Assembly: GCA_943737045.1 (NCBI GenBank)
Contig: CALSFV010000257.1
Location: forward strand, 186,001-250,000
Length of the DNA: 64,000 nucleotides
Direction of reading: 5' to 3'
DNA from: Parapristionchus giblindavisi
Taxonomy: Eukaryota > Nematoda > Chromadorea > Rhabditida > Diplogasteridae
Made by a program: the position numbers and the translations under genes. Each line of letters starts with the position of its first letter. Within the stretch, counting starts at the first letter, position 1. Positions 32,300-44,390 of the stretch are shown here, piece by piece. The notes beneath the pieces were generated by a model. That model had not been told where the DNA came from and did no database searches. It saw nothing but the letters and a program-made list of their open reading frames with translations.

Positions 32300-33160
32300 T
32301 TAAATCGAATATCCTAATGTGTTTGACGTTTCCCAAGTGACCTATTTAGTTGGATCTTTATGAAAAATAATGGATTCATGTTGAACGAGCACTTTATTTA
32401 AATTATAATGATCTATATTTGTCCTACTGTTCTACCTAACTCTATTGCTCTGATATCTTTCTACCTGTCCACTCAAAAAGTATTTATCTTTAGTTTCTTC
32501 TATCTCTCTGCAAATGTGTGTCTGATAAGGAAAGAATATGCTTCTGCATAATCATAACAGAAACCCTTTTGTACGACACAACTATTTGACTTTTAGTTAT
32601 CGTTTGGAGCGAGATTCAGAGTACACCAATTTTATCTCTAGTTTTGCCACATTTGCAAAATATGTTATGTTCAAAAGTTTGAAAAAGAAAAGCTCATTAA
32701 ACTCTCCTTGTTTTACATCGCGTCTTTTATATATTTTCCGAAAATATTTACAGTTCAATCTTCGGAACTTCTTCGGTTTTTGGCCACCCCTCCCTCACCC
32801 TCTCCCTGACCCCCCCCCCCAATTTCGATCTTTTCGATCGAATGGAGGAGTCGCCCCCCCCCCCTTACTGGGAGGACGAAGTCAACTAGGAAGAAATGTT
32901 CCCCGAGCTCTCCTCAAGATGGGAGAGCTCTGGACTGAACCGGAGTGAAGGAATGGAATGCTTTTATAGGGGAATGGGGTGATATGGAAATGAAATTAGA
33001 TTGGAATGAGAGAGTATGAGAAAAGAGGAGAAAGAACTATGGCCAGAAACCGAAAAAGTACCCTATCTTCCTATGGAAATCATATTTCCTACCTTTCCTG
33101 AAACAATGCGGCTACACTTTTATGTAATATATTATAATTCAACATTGTATTATTTTTTAG
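32300..33160 (+). repeat. Conserved intronic block shared by G8, G15 and partly G11
   Basis: About 800 bp nearly identical to 61059-61899, with its first part also at 45186-45509. It has two poly-C tracts of 11 (near 32810 and 32855) and an open frame (about 32538-32948) rich in Pro that is conserved only because the copies are young. No known family is recognised. Confidence 0.6.
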
Positions 33161-34386
33161 ATTGAACAGTTGAAGCTCGCTTTGGAAAGAAAAACGGTGT
33201 GTTAAGGAATTTTTATTCGACCAATTTTCACCTAGATATTTCTAGAATGAACATCTCCTTATGGAAAAATCTCTTCGATTAGTAGTTTCTATGAAGAATA
33301 AAGAAGTTGATTATGAAAGAGATATGGTTAAGAAGGATTTGGAAGTAGAAAAAGAGAAGAATGAGAAACTTACTGAAACTATATCAGAACTTCAATTTGA
33401 ATTGGTTAGTGTACTTTTTATTGCATTTACAAGTTCATTAATGATTTGGAGAATTGCTTTCTTTTTACAGATGAAACTCCGCTCTGAGAAGGCTGAAAAT
33501 GATGAATTGAATTCAAAATTGGAGGAATTGTCACGCATTTCAAAAATGGTAGGCGCAATCATCTAATTTGAAATGATATATTTATTTACTATTCTAGCAG
33601 ACTAACGAAGGGACATTACGAATGGCTCTTACCAATATTTCGAGGACTAAATTGAATCGGAACATGTACTCTGGTCCCATGTTCATTGGTGGAATGATAT
33701 GGTTCTCATTGTTTTCCATCAATTGCCGATTTTGCTTAGTTTTTTTCACTTTATTATAATTAAACTTTTAAACTGCATTTTCTTTGGTTTGCTTTTACAG
33801 TCCGGTATTGTTATGTTTTGCAGGAGTATGGTTGCGACGAAAACCAGAAAAGATAACTGTCATTATCTAAGCGTTTATCTATCGTGCGATAACTTGTTCT
33901 CGGTAAGTCCACAATCAATTATCAATATAATCGATCCTGTATAGACCCACCTGCACTTTGCAATTTATGAATTCATCATTTTCAACCTTGAATTAACTGT
34001 TTTCTTGAATTTTTACTGTTTTGAGTGATGACCAAACGCATTATTTGTTGTCTTGAAATCAGGATAGCTTGAAGGGAAAGCATTTAATCAAGCTTTCGCA
34101 GGACACCTGTATGTACTGTAATGTCCAAGATTCGCATTATCGATTTTGATTCGAAAGCGAATACCTTTGAACGTGGTCTTTACGATTCTTTCAAAGAAGG
34201 AAGTTGCATTGGATACGATTTGATTACTTGGGAGGTATCTTTAGTATTCATTATTGATTTATTATTATTTTTATTTTTATTCATGAATGAATTCAGAGTC
34301 TTCTCGATGGATATAATGGTTATGTCAGGGACAATGCGATCATTCTAGAAATTGCGATGACTGTTTACCCACGATCTCATTATTAG

Positions 34387-34820
34387 GGATCGCTCTTCTT
34401 ACCCTTAGGATTAGGCTTTAGCGCATGTTCTGTATATCTTTATCGATTATGATGATTCTAGAATATTTGTTAATAGAGTTAGTTATTACTTGATAGGAGG
34501 TCGATTTTATTTATTTAATTGTGTTGTTAAGGGCCATTGATTGTATTCAAATTAAATATCTTCGTTTTGTCGTTTTTTTTGTTTTATGTAATTCATTTCC
34601 CGGTAGTTTCTTCTAGCTATGTTTTTTTGTTGTTGTTATTGATAAACTTCTTTGAATAATTGTGTAAATATCTATTATTGAAGGAAGGTTTAGTTCCACG
34701 ACTTTTACTTTTATTATTGTGACATTTAATTGATCCTTGAAATGCTTTATCGACATAACTTATGGCACTCAACGTTTCGCCTCTACATACAGAGAGAGAA
34801 ACATTGAAAACTACACGAGC
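34387..34820 (+). other. 3' flank of G8
   Basis: Nearly the same as 63324-63705 after G15 until the minisatellite begins. No gene seen. Confidence 0.45.
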
Positions 34821-36014
34821 TCTAATAGATTGCGGTAGTTGTACGAACCCTAATAGATTACGGTAGTTGTACGAACCCTAATAGATTACGGTAGTTGTAC
34901 GAACCCTAATAGATTACGGTAGTTGTACGAACCCTAATAGATTACGGTAGTTGCACGAACCCTAATAGATTACGGTAGTTGTACGAACCCTAATAGATTA
35001 CGGTAGTTGTACGAACCCTAATAGATTACGGTAGTTGTACGAACCCTAATAGATTACGGTAGTTGTACGAACCCTAATAGATTACGGTAGTTGTACGAAC
35101 CCTAATAGATTACGGTAGTTGTACGAACCCTAATAGATTACGGTAGTTGTACGAACCCTAATAGATTACGGTAGTTGTACGAACCCTAATAGATTACGGT
35201 AGTTGTACGAACCCTAATAGATTACGGTAGTTGTACGAACCATAATAGATTACGGTAGTTGTACGAACCCTAATAGATTACGGTAGTTGTGCGAACCCTA
35301 ATAGATTACGGTAGTTGTACGAACCCTAATAGATTACGGTAGTTGTACGAACCCTAATAGATTACGGTAGTTGTACGAACCCTAATAGATTACGGTGGTT
35401 GTACGAACCCTAATAGATTACGGTGGTTGTACGAACCCTAATAGATTACGGTAGTTGTACGAACCCTAATAGATTACGGTAGTTGTACGAACCCTAATAG
35501 ATTACGGTAGTTGTACGAACCCTAATAGATTACGGTAGTTGTACGAACCCTAATAGATTACGGTAGTTGTACGAACCCTAATAGATTACGGTAGTTGTAC
35601 GAACCCTAATAGATTACGGTAGTTGTACGAACCCTAATAGATTACGGTAGTTGTACGAACCCTAATAGATTACGGTAGTTGTACGAACCCTAATAGATTA
35701 CGGTAGTTGTACGAACCCTAATAGATTACGGTAGTTGTACGAACCCTAATAGATTACGGTAGTTGTACGAACCCTAATAGATTACGGTAGTTGTACGAAC
35801 CCTAATAGATTACGGTAGTTGTACGAACCCTAATAGATTACGGTAGTTGTACGAACCCTAATAGATTACGGTGGTTGTACGAACCCTAATAGATTACGGT
35901 GGTTGTACGAACCCTAATAGATTACGGTGGTGGTACCAACCCTAATAGATTACTGTAGTTGTACGAACCATAATAGATTACGGTAGTTGTACGAACCATA
36001 ATAGATTACGGTAA
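34821..36014. repeat. 28-bp minisatellite, about 42 copies
   Basis: The unit AACCCTAATAGATTACGGTA plus GTTGTACG repeats about 42 times with few variants (GTGGTTG, GTTGCACG, AACCATAAT), which cluster near the right end. The unit is not a multiple of three and codes for nothing. The same unit restarts at 63706 after G15, at the homologous place. Confidence 0.97.
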
Positions 36015-36231
36015 TTATTGCACACTTTTGCTTTGTGTACGCTCTCCTTATTGTTCTAGTTCATTCTGCCGCCCGACTTCCAATCTATGAACATAGTGTG
36101 AGAGAATTGTAGTAAAGTAAAAGGAGAAATGAATATGTAAAAATAACTGTTTTTTTTTCAAGCAATAAAAGCTGTACGATTTGTTACATTACAATTCCTA
36201 TATTTCATAATTTTCCAGATAACTTTTTATA

Positions 36232-36245
36232 ATTACGTACTGCAG
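36232..36245 (+). promoter_or_regulatory. Candidate spliced-leader acceptor upstream of G9
   Basis: ATTACGTACTGCAG, 13 nt before the G9 ATG. Weaker pyrimidine run than the other sites. Confidence 0.3.
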
Positions 36246-36258
36246 TTTTACAAATATA

Positions 36259-39200
36259 ATGGAACACGGAATGAATGGATCTCGCATTGACCAAAGATCT
36301 ATAATTGACCATGTAATATTTGTATTAAGAATGACAATGATTAATATTGATATATTTAGGATGGTTCTATATACTATAATAGATCTACCGTAATCGAGAG
36401 CAACGCAGAGACAGTGGTACGGTAATTTTGGCTTGTAGCAAATATTTACTTGTTTAGTTCTTGAATTTTACATGTATCATAATTATTTATCAATTGATAG
36501 CGTTTATTTTGGAATATTTAGGTTAATTTTTGAGAAGATTTGGAATATTAATTACAAGAGTGTTTACAGAATGGTTCTGGATCTACCGTAGTTGAGAAAG
36601 ATGAAAAACATCTTGATTTGAATTATTTATCGATTGGTGATTTCGACGATACTGTGAGTCTGTATCTTGGCAGTTTTATTCGTGTTGATTTACAATATAA
36701 TCAATTTGGGTGAGGTGTTTTGTGAATATTTTAAAATACCTTTTCACATTAAAGTGCTTAAACGTTAATTGATTTCTAAAGGGTCAGTGTTAAATGTTGA
36801 GTGGAAATCAATCAATATCTGAATAATCGATTATTTTAGAAACAAGTAATGACTAATTCTCGTAGTATGATCTCTGCAAGAAATAATAGGGTAAGTGTTT
36901 ATTATTATTAAAAAATGATTAAATAAGATTATCGATTTTATCGTATTCAGATCAATCTTATCGATCTTGGTGATGCGGATGACGAATATCATGAGAGTGT
37001 TGGTGATAAAGTAGATAAGAATGCTCAGGTACTTTTAATCATTGCCCTGTGCATATTACCATTATGTTATATTATCACTTGGGCCTAAATCTATCGATTT
37101 TTTTTTCAGATTGAAGAACTGAAACTGGCATTGGACAAGAAAACGGTTGGCAGTTCTCAGTAGTGCTCGTTAAATATTGATGTCGTTATTATAGGCGGAA
37201 GCAAGGGAACACTTCCTTACGGAAAAATCTCTTAAAGTTGTCATTTCTATGCTCAAAAAGGATTTAGACCATGAAAGAGAGGAGATTAAGAAGCTTGCAG
37301 AAACAGTATCACATCTTCAGCTGAATGTAGTCAGTGATTTTGCTTATCTAAGATTTTTGTGTTCTTTCCTGTTCTAAAGGGAGTCTGCCAAGCAAGTCAA
37401 GTTGAGGTCATATACTTATCTGATATCTGCGACATCATAAATATAAGTGAAAAAAATTATAAAAAATTTCTGAACGAATTACAGTGACCTGAACCACTTG
37501 ATCCAGAAACTTCCTAGTTTTATCTGCCATGGCCGGATGATCCTGAAGCATACATGGGCGCCGACATGGGGGTGCCCCCTGTAAAATTAGGGCTTTTCGA
37601 AAATTTGTGCAATGACCCCTGTAAAAAATGACGTTTCGGTGAAATTTAAAAAAAAAGTGAAGGCCCCTGTAAAATTATCCATTTTTCGTTCGGGTGCCCC
37701 CTGTAGAATCGAGCTCCAGATACCCCACCCATGTACAGCAGGGGTGTGCATTTCTCGTTTCTCGATTTCTCGAATTTCTCGATTCCTCGAGAGAGAGAAA
37801 AAAAAAGAAAAACTTAATATTTAAAATATATTTAAACTTCTATGAACAGTGAAATACGTGCTTAATAAATTCCCTTCAAGAGTCAAATTGTTCTTACTAC
37901 GATATGACATTGTCTTATTGATTGAAAATTTCCAAATAGAACTTCAATTCTCTTATTTTTCTTAGTGTTAATATTTCCCCTTGGTGGGTTGCCACATCTA
38001 AAATATTCCGGTTTCATGTATTCACTGTTATTCTTTTTGTTTTGGATAATATTACCACTTAGACATGTTGTTATTGTTGGAAAAGAGAGAAAAAATTAAG
38101 AAAAAGCATTTTATTATTTTTTATATAATTTTCTCCATTTTTCTCGAATTTCTCGGATTTCTCGAAAAAATAAATCGAGAAATCTTATTCGAGAAATTTT
38201 TCTCGAAAATTTTTTCTCGCACACCCCTGATGTACAGTAGCGACGAAAAATTTCGCCCAAAACATTTTCAGATCATCCAAAAATTTAAAATGATTTTTAT
38301 GAGACAAAAAGAGCATCAATGGCCATTCTATTATAGGGGATCAACTTCTGTCTTCATGATAATTGTCATGACAAAGTATGAGCCTAATCGAACAAAGTCG
38401 CAAACTTTTGGAAAAAATCTGAAAAAAGATACTAACTATTTTCTACCACTTTTCTCCAATCATAACTTCTCTGAAAGAACTCGAAATTTCGTGAAACATT
38501 AAACTGTTATCTACTATATATAGAACACAAATTGCTGTTGAACTGAATCGAAATTAATCCGACCAGGTACTTCCTGTATCTCGAAAAATGATTAAAATAA
38601 ATTTTCGAAATTTCTCAAAATTCAAACCGATCGGGCTGATACTCGGCCAAGTTTTGTATCGCTCAAGGGATATTATCTCTGCCAAGTTTAGATCATGCAG
38701 CTTCACTGAACACAGAGTTATGACATTTTCGCCCAATTTTAGGGGTGTCGTAAATTTCGATTTTCTCATAGAAATGAGTTAGCTCGAATCGATCGCATAG
38801 TGGATTCTACTCCTCAGTAAATGTTGTTCATACACTGTTAACAACAAATCTCAGAAAATTCTATCTGAGGAAATAATTATCGCTGAGTAAGTACAGAGGG
38901 GTTCCAGGATCAATACACAATAGTACGACGACGGATCATAACAACGGGAGTCGGATATGATGCCCACTTGTACTATAGTATCGTGCCAAAACACGAGCCC
39001 GATTGCTCATCTGAGTCAAAAGTTACGACATTGCAAAGTTTTGGGCGAATACTTTTCGTCGCTACTGTATGTCCTGAAGTATCAGAACGGTTTATTGTTA
39101 CCGTTGTTTCAAAAATGTCCAAACGTTTTTTAATGACCTCACGTTGTCTAGTTAGCACAAGATTAAATGATATTGAAGAGAATTTTTTTATTGGCAGTCT

Positions 39201-40011
39201 CCCTTAATTTTTGAATATACCTCCCATAATTATTTTTATAATTGATTAAACTAATTCAACTTTTACATAGAATGAACTTCGATCTGAGAAGGCTAAGAAT
39301 GACAAATTGAACTCAAAATTGGAAGAATTATCACTTCAGATTAGTAATAAGGTTGGTTTTGCTTTGTTCTAAAATGGGATTTATATTCTCTCATTTTAAC
39401 AGACTCACGAAGGCACAATACGAATGAGTGTACCCAATATTTCGATGATGAAGGAAAATGAGAAGAAATACTCCAACTCGGTATTGATTGCTGGAATGAG
39501 CTGGTGTGAAAATGATTTAATTAATTTATATTAAATTTCTTATACATGAACTTTTTAACATTTTTCCCGCTTCCCATGTTTTAAACAGTTGTAGAGAATA
39601 TTTCTTATTGCAGGGAAATTTCAGCGGGTAAAAACAAAATGAATAATACTGAATATCTCGAAGTTGGTCTTTGGTGTATGAACCTTGATTCAAGGCAAGT
39701 CCTTTACAATATTTACTGGTAAATCATTCGCATAGTTTTGCAGTGACTTTCCGTGCACTGTAGTATTCATAGTTCGACTTATTGCACTGGATGGCAGATC
39801 ATTGAATTGTGAGGCTAATCTTTGTTACACTTTCAAAGAATCCTCGGGTTATGCATACCCATCATTAATTTCTTGGGAGGTATATTTATTATTGATCTCT
39901 TTGATTAATCGTTGTAAAATTCAGAATCTTCTCGATAAATCAAAAGGATATGTTGAGGATGATACTATTATAATCGAAGTTGCCATGAGAGCTTATCCAC
40001 AACATCAATAA
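36259..40011 (+). CDS. G9: divergent coiled-coil MATH protein
   Basis: Exons: 36259-36312 (MEHGMNGSRIDQRS), 36360-36416, 36570-36653, 36840-36890, 36951-37028, 37110-37145, 37195-37329, 39271-39351, 39403-39503, 39614-39694, 39744-39879, 39925-40011; about 326 aa. It has two versions of the STVVE acidic exon and lacks the first 42-aa coiled-coil repeat. Only the KQVMTNSRSMISARNNR exon remains of the second, and a fused exon INLIDLGDADDEYHESVGDK follows. Coils continue through KSLKVVISMLKKDLDHEREE and LRSEKAKNDKLNSKLEEL. MATH is 193-326: TIRMSVPNIS, YLEVGLWC, DFPCTVVFIVRLIAL, YTFKESSGYAYPS, NLLDKSKGYVEDD. The intron after 39694 uses a GC donor (GCAAGT). Intron 7 is 1.9 kb of transposons. Frame is fully open. 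Confidence 0.85.
37330..37730 (+). other. Intronic filler in G9
   Basis: Contains four dispersed CCCCTGTA(A/G) motifs (about 37577-37706) in a compositionally odd stretch (GGGGGTGCCCCCTGTAAAAT). It looks like the remains of a transposon whose ends I cannot define. Confidence 0.35.
37739..38229. mobile_element. hAT-type MITE with 8-bp duplication in G9 intron
   Basis: ATGTACAG at 37731-37738 and 38230-38237 is an 8-bp target duplication. Inverted ends CAGGGGTGTGC / GCACACCCCTG match typical hAT ends. The subterminal regions are packed with TTTCTCGA / TCGAGAAA repeats, as expected for transposase binding sites. No transposase is encoded. Confidence 0.85.
38235..39067. mobile_element. TA-flanked Tc/mariner-like non-autonomous element in G9 intron
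   Basis: TA at 38233-38234 and 39068-39069 flanks CAGTAGCGACGAAAA / TTTTCGTCGCTACTG. The hAT element landed exactly on its left end, copying its first bases in the 8-bp duplication. No intact transposase frame is seen. Confidence 0.7.
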
Positions 40012-40700
40012 AACTTCTAGTTCCTTTCTGCAATCGTCGATATCGATCCACATATGCAGCATAATCCAATTTCAAATTATCCATAGTATTCCGATGCCTT
40101 TACTTTGTTAGTTGGTGCTATCGATTTTATGACAACGTGTTTTGATGAACTTGTCGTTCCGTTACTTTATATATTGTCTCCATGCATTTTCCTTGTTTAC
40201 ATCTTGTTATGCATTGTTGTTGTTGTTAACTAATATAAAGTCCTCTAATATTTGTAAATATCTAATATCGATTAGAGGTTGGTCACCTGCATTTCTACTT
40301 TAATCACTTTACACGTGCAAATTAGGTATCGTTGGTAGAAGACGATTGTTATATTCTGAAAGATTTCCATCCAAGACCGTCAGAAATTGATGCAGATCTT
40401 CAGACTTTAAAGAAAATCATCTTTCACTATTCTCATTTTTTTCCTACCAAAGTCATTCACGAATTTTGCCATCTAAGTGTCGAAAAATTTGGGATAAAAT
40501 AATAATAAAAATAAATTAATATTTATAATAGTTTTTAAATTCAATCAATAAAATCTTTTCTGAGTACGATATTTAAACATTACAATCTTAAAGTGCAGTG
40601 TATCGCTGTAAAATTCTTGGATGATTACACATTCTCATCCGTTTTTTTCTTTTCTCGAGAATGCTCATTCATTTTATTTTCTTATTTTTTTTTGAAAATT
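40012..40700 (+). other. Intergenic region after G9
   Basis: 3' flank of G9, then an AATAAA at 40547-40552 inside the CAATAAAATCTTTT(C/A)NGAGTACG block that elsewhere precedes MSSG-type genes. No gene seen before 40701. Confidence 0.4.
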
Positions 40701-40713
40701 TCAGATCACCAAC

Positions 40714-40758
40714 ATATCTCGGGCTACACCAAATGCTCTCTGTGATATTTTAGACGAG
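40714..40758 (+). pseudogene. Relic first exon with ATG changed to ATA
   Basis: After a good acceptor (TTTCAG at 40699-40704) comes a 45-nt exon, the same length as the first exons of G2, G8, G11 and G15, ending at a GTGAGC donor. It reads ATA-SRATPNALCDILDE against MSSGAADVYSCIFNQ in G11, aligned CATATCTCGGGC to CATGTCTTCGGG. The start codon is lost. No MATH exons follow before G10 begins. An exon-like stretch at 41054-41133 (AWIKIGQEINDILNEHRR in one frame) has acceptor and GAGTAAGT donor and is duplicated near 45787-45867. Confidence 0.55.
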
Positions 40759-40789
40759 GTGAGCCACCATTATTTCTTGTATTTTTAAC

Positions 40790-42060
40790 GATTTGCCTCT
40801 TTTTCTAGCAATTTCGCATTCTTTCTGTACGGATTCAGCTCTTTCTAACCGAATGATCCACGCATTCCGTGTAATAAGCATGATAGATTACAAGTACTAA
40901 ACAATACGCTCGATTCATCGCTTAGAGTTAAACTAGAAGATATGTTGAAAAGTGCTCGTACTTACTGACCGATCAATAATGTTCCTTAAGATCTATAATT
41001 CAACTAAAAAGTTGATTTGGATTCTTATTTCTATCAATTATTGTAATTACAGGCATCGTGTATCGTGTTGCATGGATCAAGATTGGACAAGAAATCAATG
41101 ATATTCTCAATGAACATCGAAGAATCGATTGCATAGAGTAAGTTTTCATAGATAGTTTACAAGGGGATGGTCGCAACTGGTCCAGGCCATATGAGATGGC
41201 AATAACTTGACTAGGATCAGTTTTCGATGCTGATTTCGAATCCGTATTCAGAAAATGCCTAATTGACCCCTGTTTCGAGAAAATCGACATTGAAATTGGG
41301 CTTGTTAATTTGTAATGCCGTGTAGTTTCCTTCACAAACTATCTGGGTTGCATCGGAAAGATCCGGCAATGTGAGGTAAACTGTTGCGAGAGATGAGTTC
41401 ACCAGCTCCCAGCTCTCCCGGACAGTTTGCGCAGGAAACCACACGAATTTCTGAATCAAAATATAGATTTCCTCGAAAATCAGGTTGATTAGGCACTTTC
41501 TGTAAACGGATTCGTAATCAGCATCGAAAACTGATCCTAGTCATGTTATTGCCATCTCATATGGCCAGGACCAGTTGCGGCCATCCCCTTGTTAGATAGG
41601 ATTAATTATATCATGTATAACAATGTACCATTATTGATTGTCAGTCACACTGTTAAGTATTGATGATTTTGATACCATTTTAGACTAAATTTTCATGCAT
41701 TTATAAAGAAAAGTTCATTGCTGGTTATAAACGTCATAAGTTTACTTCTACTTATTTCTTCTGATTGATTGTAAGCTACTGTTTATACCTGCTAAACTAT
41801 GTCGATGAAGCATTTTGTTATAGTTGTTGTTCATGGATAAAATAATTATTTGTTATAACTGTCGTTGTTGGCCATATCTGCATTGGTTTTTGTCCAATAT
41901 GATACCGCATGAATTACATGGAATTTGATTAAAACATCAATAGGTCATGGTTACTGTAGGATTGATTACGATTACATTCGATTCTTCCTCTGAAAGATGA
42001 GTAAAGCAAGGAGAACTACAAAAAGGAAGGTTTGTATAACATTTTGATAGTTGTTATTCT
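40790..42060 (+). repeat. Duplicated block, copy 1 (partner 45515-46975)
   Basis: Both copies contain CAATTTCGCATTCTTTC near the start, the KIGQEINDI exon-like stretch, and the promoter plus first exon of an MSxARRTTKRK gene (G10 here, G12 in copy 2). They differ by clean insertions: 41160-41591 here, 46093-46694 in the other. Confidence 0.8.
41160..41591. mobile_element. CAAGGGGATGG palindrome with TTA duplication
   Basis: TTA at 41157-41159 and 41592-41594 flanks CAAGGGGATGGTCGCAACTG / CAGTTGCGGCCATCCCCTTG. The partner block (near 45885) has no insertion. It shares internal sequence (GACTAG-ATCA-TTTTC-ATGC) with the G8, G11 and G15 CAAGGG elements. Confidence 0.8.
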
Positions 42061-43820
42061 TTAATCAATCACTAACACTTTAGTCAGATCAACCCATTCT
42101 CACTCTCTGTTCTCTAATTCCGGAGTCTCTTGTAGTCATGCACTCTCTATGCTACTTCAGATACTCATTTGAAAATGAATCATAAATTACTTTGCCTGAA
42201 ATGCAGCAAACATTTGGTCGAATTCGTTTATCTACTTATCCCAATACATAGTGATTAAAGTTGTCCGAGTAGGGATAGTGTGCGATGCGAAGAATTTGCT
42301 CTCATTCGGGTTAACGCTATCCTGTATAGATTTCAAATTGTTTACAAGAGTAGTGCTTTTCAATGTATTTTCAGAATGATGATCATAATGCAGGCGATCA
42401 GAGTGATAATGAAGAAAAAGATGCTCAGGTACTTTAATCATGGTTTTTTTTATTATTTATATTGCGTTGCTATTGTGCGGTGTTGTATTTGCGAAACGAG
42501 AGCACCTCCCATCACGTGTGACGGATATCTAACGGATACAACGGAAAACAGCCTGCTCGTGTCTCGCTAATTTAACTCTTCATAACGATGACTAATTAGG
42601 AAAACATTGCTATTGTGAACGATACATTATCGATTTTTTTCAGATTCATCAACTAAAATTTGCCTTGGCGGAGTCGAAGGTTGGTAGTGGATATACAATG
42701 TTTACTTATAATTTTTGTTTGATTATTTCGCTATTTTCGTTCCTGAAATCACGAAAATGTTGATATTGTGAACATTGTATTATCGTTTTTTTTTCAGATT
42801 GAACAATTGAAAACTGCCCTGGAACTATCGAAGGTTAGTCGCAAATATTAACAGTTTTGTTTTTGATATGATGATATCATTTGTCTATTAGGAAACAAAC
42901 AGACTGATCCTTACGGAAAAATCTCTTCAAGCAGAAATTAATACGAAGAATGAGGATTTGGAAGATGAAAGGAAGGAGAATGAGAAACTTAAAAAGACTC
43001 TAGTTAGTGAATTTTAAAAATTACATCGTTATATTATCGTTGATTGATCTATCTAATATACAGGAGCAGCTTCAATCTGTGAATGATAAGTTGAATACAA
43101 AATTGAAAGAATTGTCAATTATTTCTAAAATGGTATGCGCAATCATAATCTCAAAGAATAGAAAATAATTTTTCCCATTTGCGTAGTCTAACGAAGGCAC
43201 TGTGCGAATGAGCATCAATAATATGTCAATGATGGAGGAAAACGATCCGATTTTCTCTAAACCGTTGATGATTTATGGCATGGATTGGTGAGAATTTATT
43301 TCGATTAACTATTATTCCCTATTTATTTTTCCCAGAGAACGTATTGTTAGCAACCACCATCTTTACACGGTCTGATAATGATCGTTCTAGTTTATATTTT
43401 TATTGTAGGAGAATTTTAGCGAAGAAAATGAAACACGACAATATTGAGTGTATGTCTGTTTATCTCAACTGCAAGAGCTCTGACTCAGGGTACGTATGCG
43501 TAATGTGCCAATTTTTCCAAATCAATCATTTTACAGTTCCTTTCCGTGTACCGTAAAGTGTAAGTTTCGTATTGTTACTCTCAATAACAAGTCAGAGAAG
43601 TATGAAGAGTGTCTTGATCACATTTTCAAAAAGTCTGAGGGTTATGGATTCCATTCATTCATTACTTGGAAGGTATAATTATTTATTTATTTATTTATTT
43701 CTATATTCACTTTGAATGTTCTACCAATAAATTTAGGATCTTCTTGATGAATCAAAGGAATATGTAAAAGATGATGTGATCGTCCTCGAAATTCTTATCA
43801 ATGTGTACCCTTCATCTTAA
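41997..43820 (+). CDS. G10: short intact coiled-coil MATH protein
   Basis: Exons: 41997-42029 (MSKARRTTKRK), 42375-42428, 42644-42679, 42798-42833, 42892-43002, 43064-43132, 43187-43287, 43409-43489, 43537-43672, 43737-43820; 246 aa. A basic start and an acidic linker NDDHNAGDQSDNEEK (as in G1) are followed by two tandem 12-codon coil exons (IHQLKFALAESK; IEQLKTALELSK). EKSLQAEINTKNEDLEDERK and a short LQSVNDKLNTKLKEL exon follow. MATH is 114-246: TVRMSINNMS, RILAKKMKHDNIE, SFPCTVKCKFRIV, FKKSEGYGFHSFITWK, DLLDESKEYVKDD. The tandem 36-nt exon shows the coil being extended by exon duplication. All junctions are in phase. Confidence 0.9.
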
Positions 43821-44390
43821 AAAGACGTTGTTTTTTTTAAATTTTAATTTTGCTCATTTGTCACCTTAAACTCTTTTGTTGATTAAAAATAATCGAAGAT
43901 TTTATGTACATACTGTTTTTGTCCATGTCTTACAATACTAACTAATTAATTGTGTTCAGAAGAATCATTGATTTTTTAAATATTAATTCATTTCGTTGAG
44001 CCCTCATTATATGATTTCGTGTTTTGTTTCATGCACCCCTCCATTGGCTAAATTTTGTTTAACACTTGTTGCTAATTTATAAATATATTTGAATAATTGT
44101 GCAAGTATCTATTATCGAGCGAAGGTTAGCTTCTACCTTTTTAATATTTTCTGTTGCAACGTTAAATAAATTAATCTAATGCTTTATGTGGAGCAGTAGT
44201 GTAGCGAAATAGGTGAATTCAATATATAAAAGAAGCAATTTCCGTGATTTTTCAATCAATAAATTCTGTTACGAGTACGTTTTCCAACATTGCAATCTGT
44301 CCAATTGTGTCATACTTTCCTCGTGTATATTTTGTGGCTGGCTGACTTCTTTTTCTCCGGTTTTTCTTCTTTTCATTAACTTCACTGAGT
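43821..44390 (+). other. Intergenic region G10 to G11
   Basis: 3' flank shared with G3, G7 and G14, AATAAA at 44258-44263, then the GAGTACGTTTTCCAACATTG block of MSSG-type genes. No gene seen. Confidence 0.45.

Larger units (their letters stand above)
30314..34386 (+). pseudogene. G8: short coiled-coil MATH gene with 2-nt loss in MATH
   Basis: Exons: 30314-30358 (MSTGAANDYSCIFNQ), 30692-30781, 33161-33196, 33246-33404, 33471-33548, 33598-33701, 33824-33902, 34102-34234, 34297-34386. The architecture equals intact G15: first exon, LEQLKLALEEKV block, NEHLLMEKSLRLVVSMKNKE coil, KLRSEKAENDELN coil, MATH. The exon ending at 33902 is 79 nt where G15 has 81 (GATAACTTGTTCTCG against GATAACTCTTGTTCACG). 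Splicing into the next exon then reads out of frame and stops after about 15 codons, so the C-terminal half of MATH is lost. The remaining exons are undamaged. Intron 2 is 2.4 kb of nested transposons. Confidence 0.82.

Noticed and set aside
32538..32948. 136-codon Pro-rich open frame as a gene (also 61316-61687).
   Set aside because: It lies in an intron of G8/G15, is driven by poly-C tracts whose length differs by one between copies, and lacks start or splice support.
34821..36014. CRISPR-like look of the regular 28-bp repeat array.
   Set aside because: Units are directly adjacent with no unique spacers, in a eukaryotic context. It is a minisatellite.
38065..38502. 145-codon open frame in G9 intron.
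   Set aside because: It runs across the boundary of two different transposons and is rich in low-complexity TTTCTCGA repeats.
41054..41133. KIGQEINDILNEHRR exon as part of a real MATH gene.
   Set aside because: Its phase does not fit the relic exon at 40714, no MATH exons follow, and it matches no part of the family. Kept only as an exon-like stretch.
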